A stretch of DNA of 35,001 nt, taken from contig JAGATA010000038.1 in assembly GCA_017621475.1 (NCBI GenBank), positions 1 through 35,001 on the forward strand, in the 5' to 3' direction. A program made the position numbers and the translations under genes. This document shows, in pieces, positions 14,189 through 21,234 of the stretch (the stretch's first letter is position 1; every line of letters starts with the position of its first letter). The stretch comes from Clostridia bacterium. GTDB lineage: Bacteria > Bacillota > Clostridia > Oscillospirales > CAG-272. The notes beneath the pieces are model-generated. The model did no database searches and was not told the origin of the DNA. It saw only the letters and a list, made by a program, of their open reading frames with translations.

Positions 14189-15574
14189 TTATTTTCCAAC
14201 GCAGAATTTATGGAAAATATGGTCAACAACATCAACGGATACCTCTCTGCCGTCAAGCTCGGAAATGGCGGAAGCGGCGCGTTCAAGCTCCGTTCCGGCG
14301 ATATCGTCCCCGAAAGAAGAGAGCGCATATTTTGCGGAAACTACGGAAGCAAGGCAATCGCAAACGCTGCTGTACTGGCGCGCGTTTGTGAGAATCTCCT
14401 CGCCGGAATTTTCTATATCGCCGCTTATGAACTTTCTCTCTATCTTGTCCGAAAGTGCTTTGCGGTCTTCCGTTTTCGCGGAAATAGAGATGGTATCAAA
14501 TCCTTCGAAGCGCTCATCCCCGAAAAGCTTTTCTTTATCCTGTTTGTTGAGGATAACGATAACGGTCTTTCCTTCGTCCTGCGCGCTTCCTATTAGTGCG
14601 AGGACTTCCTCATCCTCTTCGTCAAACGGGCGCGATGTGTCGAATACGGCAAGTATCAGCTCGGAATTTTTAATCTCTTTTCTGGAGCGTTCAACGCCTA
14701 TCTGTTCCACAATGTCTGCGCTCTCGCGGATACCTGCCGTGTCCGAAAGGCGCAAAAGTGCGCTTCCGCAAACAACGGTTTCGGAAATAACGTCGCGCGT
14801 TGTTCCTGCTATGTCCGTAACGATGGCGCGCTCGTTTTCGGCAAGAAGGTTGAGTATTGTGGATTTGCCCGTGTTGGGCTTGCCGCAGATAACGGTGGGA
14901 ATGCCCTCGCAAACTGCGTGACCCGTGCGGTAGGATTTTTTGAGGGAATCCAGCTCTGCGATAATGGAGTCCATAGCGTTTTCCATATCGTTTCTTGTCA
15001 TTTGCTCAAGGTCTTCGTCGGGAAAGTCGATTATAGCATATATGTTTCCGATAACGGAGGTGATATCCGTATAAATCTTCTCCGTTTTTTTGTGGAGCGA
15101 ACCGGAGATTCCCCTCTGCGCAAGAGAGAGAGCCGCGTTCGTTTTTGCATCTATCATACCGATTACGGATTCCGCCTCCGTAAGAGAGAGCTTGCCTGCG
15201 GAAAACGCACGGCGTGTAAATTCTCCGGGGCCTGCCTGCACAGCTCCTGCGGAGAATGCAGCAGAGAGGATATTTTGAGTAAGCAAAATACCGCCGTGGC
15301 AGCTTATTTCCACGACGTTTTCGCCTGTATAGGAGCGCGGTGCGCGGAAAATCGTTATAAGAGATTCATCAAGAAGCTTTCCTTCGGGCGTTTTAACGTC
15401 TGCAAGGAAAACGGAGTTTGCCCGCATTTCGGAAAAGCTTTTTTTATTTTTCGGGAAGATGAATTTTTCGGCGATGGTAAAAGCGTCTTCACCGGAAATG
15501 CGTATAACAGCCACACCGCCCTTGCCGTGGGGCGTGGATATTGCGGCTATTGTATCTGAAAACATTGTGTACAT
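14189..15574 (-). CDS. mnmE: tRNA modification GTPase MnmE
   Basis: A 461-residue GTPase of full length. The N-terminal tetrahydrofolate-binding domain starts DTIAAISTPHGKGGVAVIRISG, and the G domain shows G1 GKPNTGKS (231-238), G2 TTRD, G3 DTAG and G4 NKQD. The C-terminal helical domain ends CVGK, a variant of the usual CIGK with the conserved cysteine kept. With MnmG it installs the (carboxymethyl)aminomethyl group on U34 of several tRNAs. AGGAG lies seven bases before the ATG. It follows jag as in the classic cluster, but the partner mnmG does not follow; rplJ does. Confidence 0.96.
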   Translation of the reverse strand: MYTMFSDTIAAISTPHGKGGVAVIRISGEDAFTIAEKFIFPKNKKSFSEMRANSVFLADVKTPEGKLLDESLITIFRAPRSYTGENVVEISCHGGILLTQNILSAAFSAGAVQAGPGEFTRRAFSAGKLSLTEAESVIGMIDAKTNAALSLAQRGISGSLHKKTEKIYTDITSVIGNIYAIIDFPDEDLEQMTRNDMENAMDSIIAELDSLKKSYRTGHAVCEGIPTVICGKPNTGKSTILNLLAENERAIVTDIAGTTRDVISETVVCGSALLRLSDTAGIRESADIVEQIGVERSRKEIKNSELILAVFDTSRPFDEEDEEVLALIGSAQDEGKTVIVILNKQDKEKLFGDERFEGFDTISISAKTEDRKALSDKIERKFISGDIENSGEEILTNARQYSSVCDCLASVVSAKYALSSFGDDIAGTELERAASAISELDGREVSVDVVDHIFHKFCVGK

Positions 15575-15640
15575 AGGAATACTCCTAAAATATTATATGG
15601 TCTCGTTATTAAAACGGGAATTTTGAGGAAAGTTCTTTGC

Positions 15641-15683
15641 CCCGCTTTCTTCGAAAGAAAGCGGGCGCACCCGAGGGTGCGCC
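15641..15683 (-). terminator. Two abutting hairpins between jag and mnmE
   Basis: CCCGCTTTCTT/AAGAAAGCGGG (15641-15651 with 15655-15665, 11 bp) and GGCGCACC/GGTGCGCC (15664-15671 with 15676-15683) overlap by two bases, so only one can be complete at a time. Neither has a good T run on the minus strand. They may partly terminate or mark a processing site, or be a repeat element. Confidence 0.45.
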
Positions 15684-15690
15684 GTATGGA

Positions 15691-16629
15691 TTATTTCTTT
15701 TCTTCTTCGTTCTGCGCGTTGATAGAGCTGCCGAATTCTTTAAGACGAGCAAAGTAGCTGTCAAGGTCTTTGGCTTTTTCTATCTTACGGGGTGCGGGGC
15801 GGGGAGCATCGCTTGTCCTGCGGGGACGGGGCGTATATTCGCTCTGCTGGGGCTTTTCACGCTTTTCCTGTGTTTCCTTTGCGGGAGCATCGTTTGTGCG
15901 TTCTGCACGGTCGTTTTTGCCGCCGCGTCTGCGGTTATTGTTTCTGCCGCCCTGCTTGCCGCCTCTGCGGTCGAATCTAACGCTTGTGGGCTTTTCGCCG
16001 CCTTCGGGAAAGAGGATAACACGGCGGTTTCCTTCCGCACCAACGGAATTTGTGGAAACGCCTTCGATATTCTGAACCTCAGAGTGGATGATGCGGCGCT
16101 CGTATGCGTTCATAGGCTCGAGAACTACGTTTCTGCCCGTTCTCTTAACCTTGTCCGCCATATGACGAGCGAGCTTTTTGAGCGTTTCTGCTCTCTTTTC
16201 ACGGTAATTTTCGATGTCAACCGTGATGCGTGTATATTTGCGCTCGTCAGCTTCCTTCTTATTTGCCGTGAGGTTGATAAGATACTGGAGAGCATCGAGT
16301 GTGTCGCCGTGGTGACCGATGAGTGTGCCTGCGCCGTCGCCGGAGATGGTGAGGAGCGCTTCGCCGTTGCCGTCGTCGTGGATGGTAACGGTAGCTTCAA
16401 GACCCATATCCTTGATAAGTGTTTCGGCAAAGCTTCTTGCCGCTTCAAGGGGCTTGAATATATAAGTTATTTTAACTTTTGCGGGTGTTGCGCCGATACC
16501 GAGGAAGCCTTTTTTAGCTTCTTCCAAAACCTCGTATTCAAGGCTTTCTACCGCAACTCCAAGCTCTTCTGCCGCAAGGGCAAGAGCTTCTTCCGTGGAT
16601 TTAGCTGTTTTGATAAGTTCCTGTTTCAT
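15691..16629 (-). CDS. jag: KhpB/Jag (EloR) RNA-binding protein
   Basis: A 312-residue cytoplasmic protein with the standard order: Jag_N (about 1-52, STEEALALAAEELG then KKGFLGIG), KH domain (GTLIGHHGDTLDALQYLINL, a type II KH with the GxxG as GHHG) and R3H domain (PMNAYERRIIHSEV). The last 100 residues are an Arg/Gly- and Pro-rich tail (GGKQGGRNNNRRRGGKNDR), longer than in Bacillus, and probably add nonspecific RNA contacts. In relatives KhpB acts with KhpA on RNAs that affect cell elongation and division. It lies 22 bp after yidC in the rpmH cluster. Confidence 0.93.
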   Translation of the reverse strand: MKQELIKTAKSTEEALALAAEELGVAVESLEYEVLEEAKKGFLGIGATPAKVKITYIFKPLEAARSFAETLIKDMGLEATVTIHDDGNGEALLTISGDGAGTLIGHHGDTLDALQYLINLTANKKEADERKYTRITVDIENYREKRAETLKKLARHMADKVKRTGRNVVLEPMNAYERRIIHSEVQNIEGVSTNSVGAEGNRRVILFPEGGEKPTSVRFDRRGGKQGGRNNNRRRGGKNDRAERTNDAPAKETQEKREKPQQSEYTPRPRRTSDAPRPAPRKIEKAKDLDSYFARLKEFGSSINAQNEEEKK

Positions 16630-16651
16630 TTTTGAAAGTCCTTTTAAAAAA

Positions 16652-17782
16652 TTATTCGTCGTCTTTCATTTCGGGTTTGCCGAAAAGCTTTTTCTTGCTT
16701 TCGGATGCGGGCTTGCCGTCTGCCTGCGGTTTTTCTTCTTTTGCTTCTTTGTCGTAAACGGAAACGTATTCGCCAAGGTCGGCCTCAACCTCTTCATCCG
16801 TAAAATCGATGCTGTGGAGAGAACGGATGGGGGCGCGGTTTGCGCTTGCCTTTACGTTCTTGGGGGCTTTGCCCGCAAGCTCTCTTTCGGCGGCCTTGAT
16901 ATCCTCTTCCGTGCAAGTGGGCAGAGGCATAGCTTTTTGGAGTATTATGGTCTGGATAACGCCGAGAATGTTATTAAACATCCAGTAGATACCGATAGCG
17001 GCGGGAACTCTGAACGCGATGAGCGTTGTCATAGCGGGGAGCATAATGTCCATAACCATCATTGTTTTTTTAGTCTGCTCTGCCTGCTCGGGAGAAACAC
17101 CGGGCTGATAGGTGAATTTTCTCTGTATTTTGGAAGCAAGGAACTGGAACACGAACGTGAGCACGGGAACGATCAGGAGCAGGTTCCAGAATGCGGGCAT
17201 TGCAGAAAGGTCGAACAAGCCCATCTTGAAGGTGGGGATGTCCGCAAAATTAACTGTTTCAAGCCCTGCTGCTGTGAGCGCTTCGTTGATGGAAGTGTAT
17301 CTGTCGGGTGTCAAAAATTCGATAAGACTGATATCGCGCGAAGCAAGTGCCTTTATGTTGTTTTCCAAAAGACCGAGATGCGTTGCGATGGTCGTTATCT
17401 GCTCGGCAGTCCAGCCGCAGATGTGCTTGAGGGGGTTGATGATAACGTTGTAAAGGATGATGATAACGGGCATCTGGATGAGGAGTGGGAGGCAGCCTGC
17501 CATAGGGTTGTAGCCCTCTCTCTGATAGAGCTCCATAACCTCTTCCTGCATCTTCTGCTGTGTAACTTTATCCGTGCGACCCTTATATTTTTTACGGATA
17601 GCCATTTCCTTGGGGCGCATTTTTGCCTGCTTTATGGAAGTTTTCTGCTGTTTGATACCAAAGGGCAGAAGGATGAGCTTAACGAGCAGGGCAAAAATGA
17701 AAAGGCCAAAGAGATAATAGCCGCCTGTGATGTCGGAAAAGAATGAAAGTATCATTCCGAAAAATTTGTATATGGCGTTCAT
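16652..17782 (-). CDS. yidC: YidC/Oxa1 membrane protein insertase
   Basis: A 376-residue insertase. TM1 and the cytoplasmic coiled region (SIKQAKMRPKEMAIRKKYKGR) and the YQREGYNPMAGCLPLLIQMPV signature are present, followed by three more membrane segments with FQFLASKIQRK and YWMFNNILGVIQTIILQK. The acidic, Lys-rich C-terminal tail of about 90 residues is cytoplasmic and may bind ribosomes. There is no lipobox. The position of the conserved groove arginine in TM1 (R-L-I-L-L-P in Bacillus) is lysine here, K35 in LLVKLILLP. Its start codon follows the yidD stop with no spacer, so translation is probably coupled. Confidence 0.95.
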   Translation of the reverse strand: MNAIYKFFGMILSFFSDITGGYYLFGLFIFALLVKLILLPFGIKQQKTSIKQAKMRPKEMAIRKKYKGRTDKVTQQKMQEEVMELYQREGYNPMAGCLPLLIQMPVIIILYNVIINPLKHICGWTAEQITTIATHLGLLENNIKALASRDISLIEFLTPDRYTSINEALTAAGLETVNFADIPTFKMGLFDLSAMPAFWNLLLIVPVLTFVFQFLASKIQRKFTYQPGVSPEQAEQTKKTMMVMDIMLPAMTTLIAFRVPAAIGIYWMFNNILGVIQTIILQKAMPLPTCTEEDIKAAERELAGKAPKNVKASANRAPIRSLHSIDFTDEEVEADLGEYVSVYDKEAKEEKPQADGKPASESKKKLFGKPEMKDDE

Positions 17783-18040
17783 TTATTTATTTTCTCCTTC
17801 GATTTGTTTTTTGCCGCGTTTTTTCGGGTTTTCGGGAACGGGATCATTCCCGCCGCGGCAAAATGGGTGGCAACGCAGTATCCTTAAAAGAGTAAGCCAA
17901 GCTCCGCGGAAGAAGCCCCATTCGGAAAAAGCGTCCAGCGCGTATTGCGAGCAAGTCGGCGTGAAGCGGCAACAGGGAGGCTTTAGCGGAGAGATATATT
18001 TCCTGTATAATTTAATAAGGAAGATGCATATCTTTTTCAT
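17783..18040 (-). CDS. yidD: YidD membrane protein insertion efficiency factor
   Basis: An 85-residue protein, normal size. It carries the family signature: an amphipathic start ([23 protein letters not shown]), then [35 protein letters not shown] with the conserved cysteines. It assists YidC-dependent membrane insertion at the inner face of the membrane. Two bases separate it from rnpA, and its stop touches the yidC start. Confidence 0.95.
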   Translation of the reverse strand: MKKICIFLIKLYRKYISPLKPPCCRFTPTCSQYALDAFSEWGFFRGAWLTLLRILRCHPFCRGGNDPVPENPKKRGKKQIEGENK

Positions 18041-18042
18041 AG

Positions 18043-18432
18043 TTATTCAGCGTTGTTGGGGAGCAGCAGCCCGAGCTTTTTGAAAGCGTACAAAAGGTCG
18101 CCGTATATATCCTGCGTTTTTGCCGTTGTGGCTGCGTCGCGCGCGACGATGACCACAAGGAATCCTTTTTTGATATTATTATCTTTTTCAAGCTGCTGGT
18201 ATGCGGCGCGGAGAATCCTGCGTGTTCTCGTGCGCACCACCGCGTGACCGAGCTTTTTAGTAACCGTGAGTCCCACACGGTTTATTCTCGTTTTCAGCGG
18301 ATTTTCGTGAGCTAAGCGCGAAGCGCGGTAATCGGTCAATACATATACCGCAATATGTTTGCAAAAAATTTTTTGTCCTTTTGCATAGACTTTTCTGAAA
18401 AGATGATCTTCGGAAATGGCGATGTTTTTCAC
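18043..18432 (-). CDS. rnpA: Ribonuclease P protein component
   Basis: A 129-residue basic protein of usual length. It matures tRNA 5' ends together with the RNase [31 protein letters not shown] corresponds to the RNR signature helix, but the central Asn of the usual R-N-R-x-K-R is Thr here (RTRTRR). The start is GTG at 18432, preceded by AGAGGAA at seven bases. It lies between rpmH and yidD; a hairpin with a T run separates it from rpmH. Confidence 0.94.
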   Translation of the reverse strand: MKNIAISEDHLFRKVYAKGQKIFCKHIAVYVLTDYRASRLAHENPLKTRINRVGLTVTKKLGHAVVRTRTRRILRAAYQQLEKDNNIKKGFLVVIVARDAATTAKTQDIYGDLLYAFKKLGLLLPNNAE

Positions 18433-18520
18433 ACAGTTTCCTCTCTTTTAAAAAAATTACGCAGTCTGCCCGTCCGTACAGCGCGCGCGGCGAAACGCTT
18501 TTAGTGCGGTTTTTCGCCTT

Positions 18521-18558
18521 ACAAAAAATCAAAGCCTATGAAATATAACACAGGCTTT
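18521..18558 (-). terminator. Partial terminator between rpmH and rnpA
   Basis: On the minus strand AAAGCCT (18558-18552) pairs with AGGCTTT (18537-18531) around a 14-base loop, followed by GATTTTTTG. It could lower rnpA output relative to the abundant rpmH product. Confidence 0.6.
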
Positions 18559-18583
18559 GCGTTCTTATTTGCTTTTTCGCAAA

Positions 18584-18718
18584 TCAATAGGAGAGTCTTG
18601 CTCTGCCTTTTGCACGTCTTCTCTTCAAAACTTTGCGACCGTTGGCGGTACTCATTCTTTTTCTGAAGCCGTGTTCTTTCTGTCTCTGAAGCTTCTTGGG
18701 CTGGTATGTTCTAAGCAT
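18584..18718 (-). CDS. rpmH: 50S ribosomal protein L34
   Basis: A 44-residue highly basic protein that reads [20 protein letters not shown], then [23 protein letters not shown], the full L34 sequence pattern. An excellent AAGGAGGTG lies nine bases before the ATG. L34 is an rRNA-stabilising protein of the large subunit. It heads the rnpA-yidD-yidC-jag-mnmE cluster. In most bacteria dnaA lies divergently just upstream; here an ABC transporter does. Confidence 0.97.
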   Translation of the reverse strand: MLRTYQPKKLQRQKEHGFRKRMSTANGRKVLKRRRAKGRARLSY

Positions 18719-18792
18719 TGTTTTCGCACCTCCTTAAGTTAACGACCGGCTGCCGCCGGACGACGGTATGCCGCTTATAATTTACAAAGTAC

Positions 18793-18822
18793 ATTATACA
18801 CATAAAAAGGGGGGCTTGTCAA
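18793..18822 (-). promoter_or_regulatory. Promoter of the rpmH cluster
   Basis: On the minus strand, perfect TTGACA (18822-18817) and TATAAT (18798-18793) with an 18-bp spacer that holds a C6 run. The leader is about 70 nt. Confidence 0.85.
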
Positions 18823-18909
18823 GTACAATTTTCGTTTTTCATTCCGAAATGCCTAAAAAAACGCCGTTTTTTTGTGAGATATGGCTTATTTTTGGTTTTA
18901 AACTGAGTA

Positions 18910-18938
18910 TTGACTAAAATACGGATATATAGTATAAT
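18910..18938 (+). promoter_or_regulatory. Promoter of the ABC transporter operon
   Basis: TTGACT (18910-18915) and TATAAT (18933-18938) are 17 bp apart. Confidence 0.8.
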
Positions 18939-18974
18939 TTGATTATAAATTATTGTTACGCAAGGAGGCAGTAT

Positions 18975-19685
18975 ATGGCAAATATATTGGAAGCAAAGGC
19001 GCTTGCTAAAGATTACGGCGGCGGTGTTGGCTTGCTTGGTGCGGATATAGTTTTGCCGGAGGGTAAGATAGTCGGACTTCTTGGCTCCAACGGAAGCGGA
19101 AAGACCACGTTTTTAAAGCTCGTGGCAGGTATTCTTAAACCGACGGCGGGTGAGGTGCTTGTGTGCGGAGAGCGCATCGGCATTGATACAAAAAGCATGG
19201 TTTCATACTTGCCCGAAAGAACGTACCTTAACGATTGGATGCGCGTTTCGGATATAGTGGAATATTTTGACGATTTTTATGAAGATTTTGACAGCGCAAA
19301 GGCTTTCGAAATGCTTTCGAACTTGAAGGTCGAACCGAACCGCAAGCTTAAAACGCTTTCCAAGGGTACTAAGGAAAAGGTTCAGCTCGTCCTCGTTATG
19401 GCAAGAAACGCAAAGCTCTATCTTCTTGACGAGCCTATTGCGGGCGTTGACCCTGTCGCAAGGGAATACATACTTGATACCATAGTTTCAAATTACAATA
19501 AAGATGCAACGGTAGTTATATCGACGCACCTTATAACCGACGTGGAAAAGGTATTGGACGATTTTATTTTTGTGCGCGACGGCAAGGTCATTATGCAGGA
19601 CAGCGTTGCAAAAGCGAGAGAGGAATACGGAAAAACTCTTGATGAAATTTTCAGGGAGGTATATAAATGTTCGGAAAAAGCTTAA
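18975..19685 (+). CDS. ABC transporter ATP-binding protein
   Basis: A 236-residue ATPase. Walker A is GSNGSGKTT, the signature motif is the variant LSKGTKEKV, Walker B is LYLLDEPIAGVDP and the H-loop STH. This variant signature is common in ABC-2 type exporters such as YtrB-like and bacteriocin-immunity systems. I chose the ATG at 18975, six bases after AAGGAGGC; an upstream in-frame start at 18939 lies on the promoter's -10 edge. It overlaps the permease gene by 19 bases, so the two are translationally coupled. The substrate is unknown. Confidence 0.9.
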   Translation: MANILEAKALAKDYGGGVGLLGADIVLPEGKIVGLLGSNGSGKTTFLKLVAGILKPTAGEVLVCGERIGIDTKSMVSYLPERTYLNDWMRVSDIVEYFDDFYEDFDSAKAFEMLSNLKVEPNRKLKTLSKGTKEKVQLVLVMARNAKLYLLDEPIAGVDPVAREYILDTIVSNYNKDATVVISTHLITDVEKVLDDFIFVRDGKVIMQDSVAKAREEYGKTLDEIFREVYKCSEKA

Positions 19686-20512
19686 AATATGAACTTCGCG
19701 CGTCTTCGCGTATTTTAATACCTCTTTTTATATGCTCTCTTGCGTTGAGCGTATTTATTTCCGTGGGCCTTGGCTTGTTCGGAAATATGTATTTCGGGGA
19801 AGGAAATGCGGAAAGCAAATTTTCTCAAACCTTCGAGGTTATCGGAGGGGTCGTTGTAAGTCTTTTGATCATGGCTTTTGCTATTTTGCTGATAGTAACG
19901 GCGGTTGCCGTATTCGTTATTATGGTTCGACGTTTCTATACATCATTCTTTACGGATGAAGCTTATCTCACTTTTACTCTCCCCGTTTCCGTGGATTGCC
20001 ATATTATGACCAAGACGGTTGCAACGGTTATCTGGTATGTGGGGTACGGCGTTGTTACGTGTATCTCTGCTCTTATTGTTGCGATCGGCGCTGTTATAGG
20101 TATAGGTCCTTCGGAAGGCGCCGGAGATGCGGGACATATTGTTGGTAATTTGGGAAGTGAGCTTGGCGATATATTCGGCGAAAGCGTAATATTTATGGGG
20201 ATAAATTATATCGTTTCATCATTTGCTTCTCTCTTCCTTATCTATTTTGCAATATCTTTCGGCTGTATGGTCGCAAAGAAGCACCGCTTTATTTCTTGCG
20301 TGCTTTGCTACTTTGTGGTAAGCGGAGCGGTGTCTTTTATCGGCAATATGGCAACTTCGCTTATTATGATTCCCATTACATATAACTTTGATAACGTGGA
20401 TCTTGCTTTGACGATAACAAGCGCTGTGTCCACGGTGCTTGCCGCAGCAGAGCTTGTTGGCTGTTATATCGGAACTCGAATCATCCTTTCCAAAAACGTA
20501 AATCTTCCATAA
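19667..20512 (+). CDS. ABC-2 type membrane permease
   Basis: A 281-residue membrane protein with about six hydrophobic segments: near 17-37, 55-85, 112-140, 178-200, 207-232 and 243-270. The cytoplasmic loop VMVRRFYTSFFTDEAYLTFTLPVS, which faces the ATPase, is typical of the family in Clostridia. No accessory domain is visible. It starts inside the ATPase gene behind GGGAGGT. Together they form an exporter of unknown cargo; the absence of a GntR regulator separates it from the ytr operon type. Confidence 0.85.
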   Translation: MFGKSLKYELRASSRILIPLFICSLALSVFISVGLGLFGNMYFGEGNAESKFSQTFEVIGGVVVSLLIMAFAILLIVTAVAVFVIMVRRFYTSFFTDEAYLTFTLPVSVDCHIMTKTVATVIWYVGYGVVTCISALIVAIGAVIGIGPSEGAGDAGHIVGNLGSELGDIFGESVIFMGINYIVSSFASLFLIYFAISFGCMVAKKHRFISCVLCYFVVSGAVSFIGNMATSLIMIPITYNFDNVDLALTITSAVSTVLAAAELVGCYIGTRIILSKNVNLP

Positions 20513-20515
20513 ACG

Positions 20516-20543
20516 AAAACGGAGCGCGCCGCGCTCCGTTTTT
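20516..20543 (+). terminator. Terminator of the ABC transporter operon
   Basis: A perfect 12-bp stem AAAACGGAGCGC/GCGCTCCGTTTT (20516-20527 with 20531-20542) with a 3-base loop and a T tail begins four bases after the stop codon. Confidence 0.9.
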
Positions 20544-20564
20544 CAATATTATAGGAAATTAGCG

Positions 20565-20610
20565 AACGCATCTATTGCGTTTTTGCGGGAGGCGGAAAGC
20601 CTCCCTTTTT
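20565..20610 (+). terminator. Two further tandem terminators
   Basis: AACGCA/TGCGTT (20565-20570 with 20576-20581) runs into TTTT, and GGGAGGC/GCCTCCC (20587-20593 with 20599-20605) runs into TTTTT. With the hairpin at 20516 this makes three terminator-like structures in 95 bp before the amidase gene. Confidence 0.6.
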
Positions 20611-20618
20611 CACGTTTA

Positions 20619-20666
20619 TCCTCCTTCTCGCATAAACTTTATTGCAATACATTTGCAGAAGGAGGA
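20619..20666 (+). promoter_or_regulatory. Hairpin sequestering the amidase ribosome binding site
   Basis: TCCTCCTTCT (20619-20628) is the exact complement of AGAAGGAGGA (20657-20666), which is the ribosome binding site of the gene at 20671. The 28-base loop ends just before the second arm. If the transcript begins upstream of 20619, the site would be paired. I found no convincing promoter between 20544 and 20660, so the transcript start is unknown. Confidence 0.55.
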
Positions 20667-20670
20667 ACAT

Positions 20671-21234
20671 ATGGCAATAAAAATATTTATAGATCAAGGT
20701 CATAACCCGATGAACCCCAACGCGGGGGCAGAGGGAAACGGATACCGAGAGCAGGATCTTGTATATTATATAGGAAAGGAACTTGAAGCGCTTCTTAACT
20801 CGAACCCGAATTTTGAGGCGATAACCTCCCGCAATTCTCCCACGGAGATGCTGGGCACAAGCCTTGCAACGAGCCTTTCCGCGCGAGTTAATGCGGCTAA
20901 CAGCTGGGGCGCGGATTACTTTATCAGCATCCACGCGAACGCTTCGGGTATAGCTTCCGCATCGGGAAGCGAAGCGTACGTTTACAGCGAAAGCTCGCCC
21001 GCTTTCGTTCTTGCACAGGATATACTTACGGGGCTTTCCGAAGCTACGGGGCTTGCCGACCGCGGCGTATTTGCCCGCCCCACACTCTATGTGCTGCGCA
21101 GAACGCAGATGCCCGCGCTTCTTCTTGAGGTTGGCTTTATTACAAATGCGGGCGACGCCGCTTTAATGGCAGAAAATCCCGCGCTTATTGCACGCGGGAT
21201 CTACAATGGCATATTAAATTATTTTGGGCTTTGA
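20671..21234 (+). CDS. N-acetylmuramoyl-L-alanine amidase (Amidase_3)
   Basis: A 187-residue zinc amidase covering just the catalytic domain. It starts AIKIFIDQGHNPMNPNAGAEG; the zinc ligands are H11, E27 (GYREQDL) and H88 (FISIHANASG), and E153 in LLLEVGFITN is the catalytic acid. It cleaves the bond between N-acetylmuramate and the stem peptide. There is no signal peptide, membrane anchor or wall-binding domain, so export is unexplained; lysis-type release or a germination/sporulation role are possibilities. The start follows an unusually strong AGAAGGAGG that can fold into a hairpin. It converges on the PAP2 gene, and the two stop codons abut. Confidence 0.9.
   Translation: MAIKIFIDQGHNPMNPNAGAEGNGYREQDLVYYIGKELEALLNSNPNFEAITSRNSPTEMLGTSLATSLSARVNAANSWGADYFISIHANASGIASASGSEAYVYSESSPAFVLAQDILTGLSEATGLADRGVFARPTLYVLRRTQMPALLLEVGFITNAGDAALMAENPALIARGIYNGILNYFGL

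Noticed and set aside
15637..17746. Long plus-strand frames antisense to jag and yidC
   Set aside because: Jag and YidC are unambiguous on the minus strand; these frames have low-complexity Phe/Cys-rich sequence.
18719..18975. Possible replication origin between rpmH and the ABC operon
   Set aside because: No dnaA, and I see no cluster of TTATCCACA-like boxes; only two promoters and leaders.
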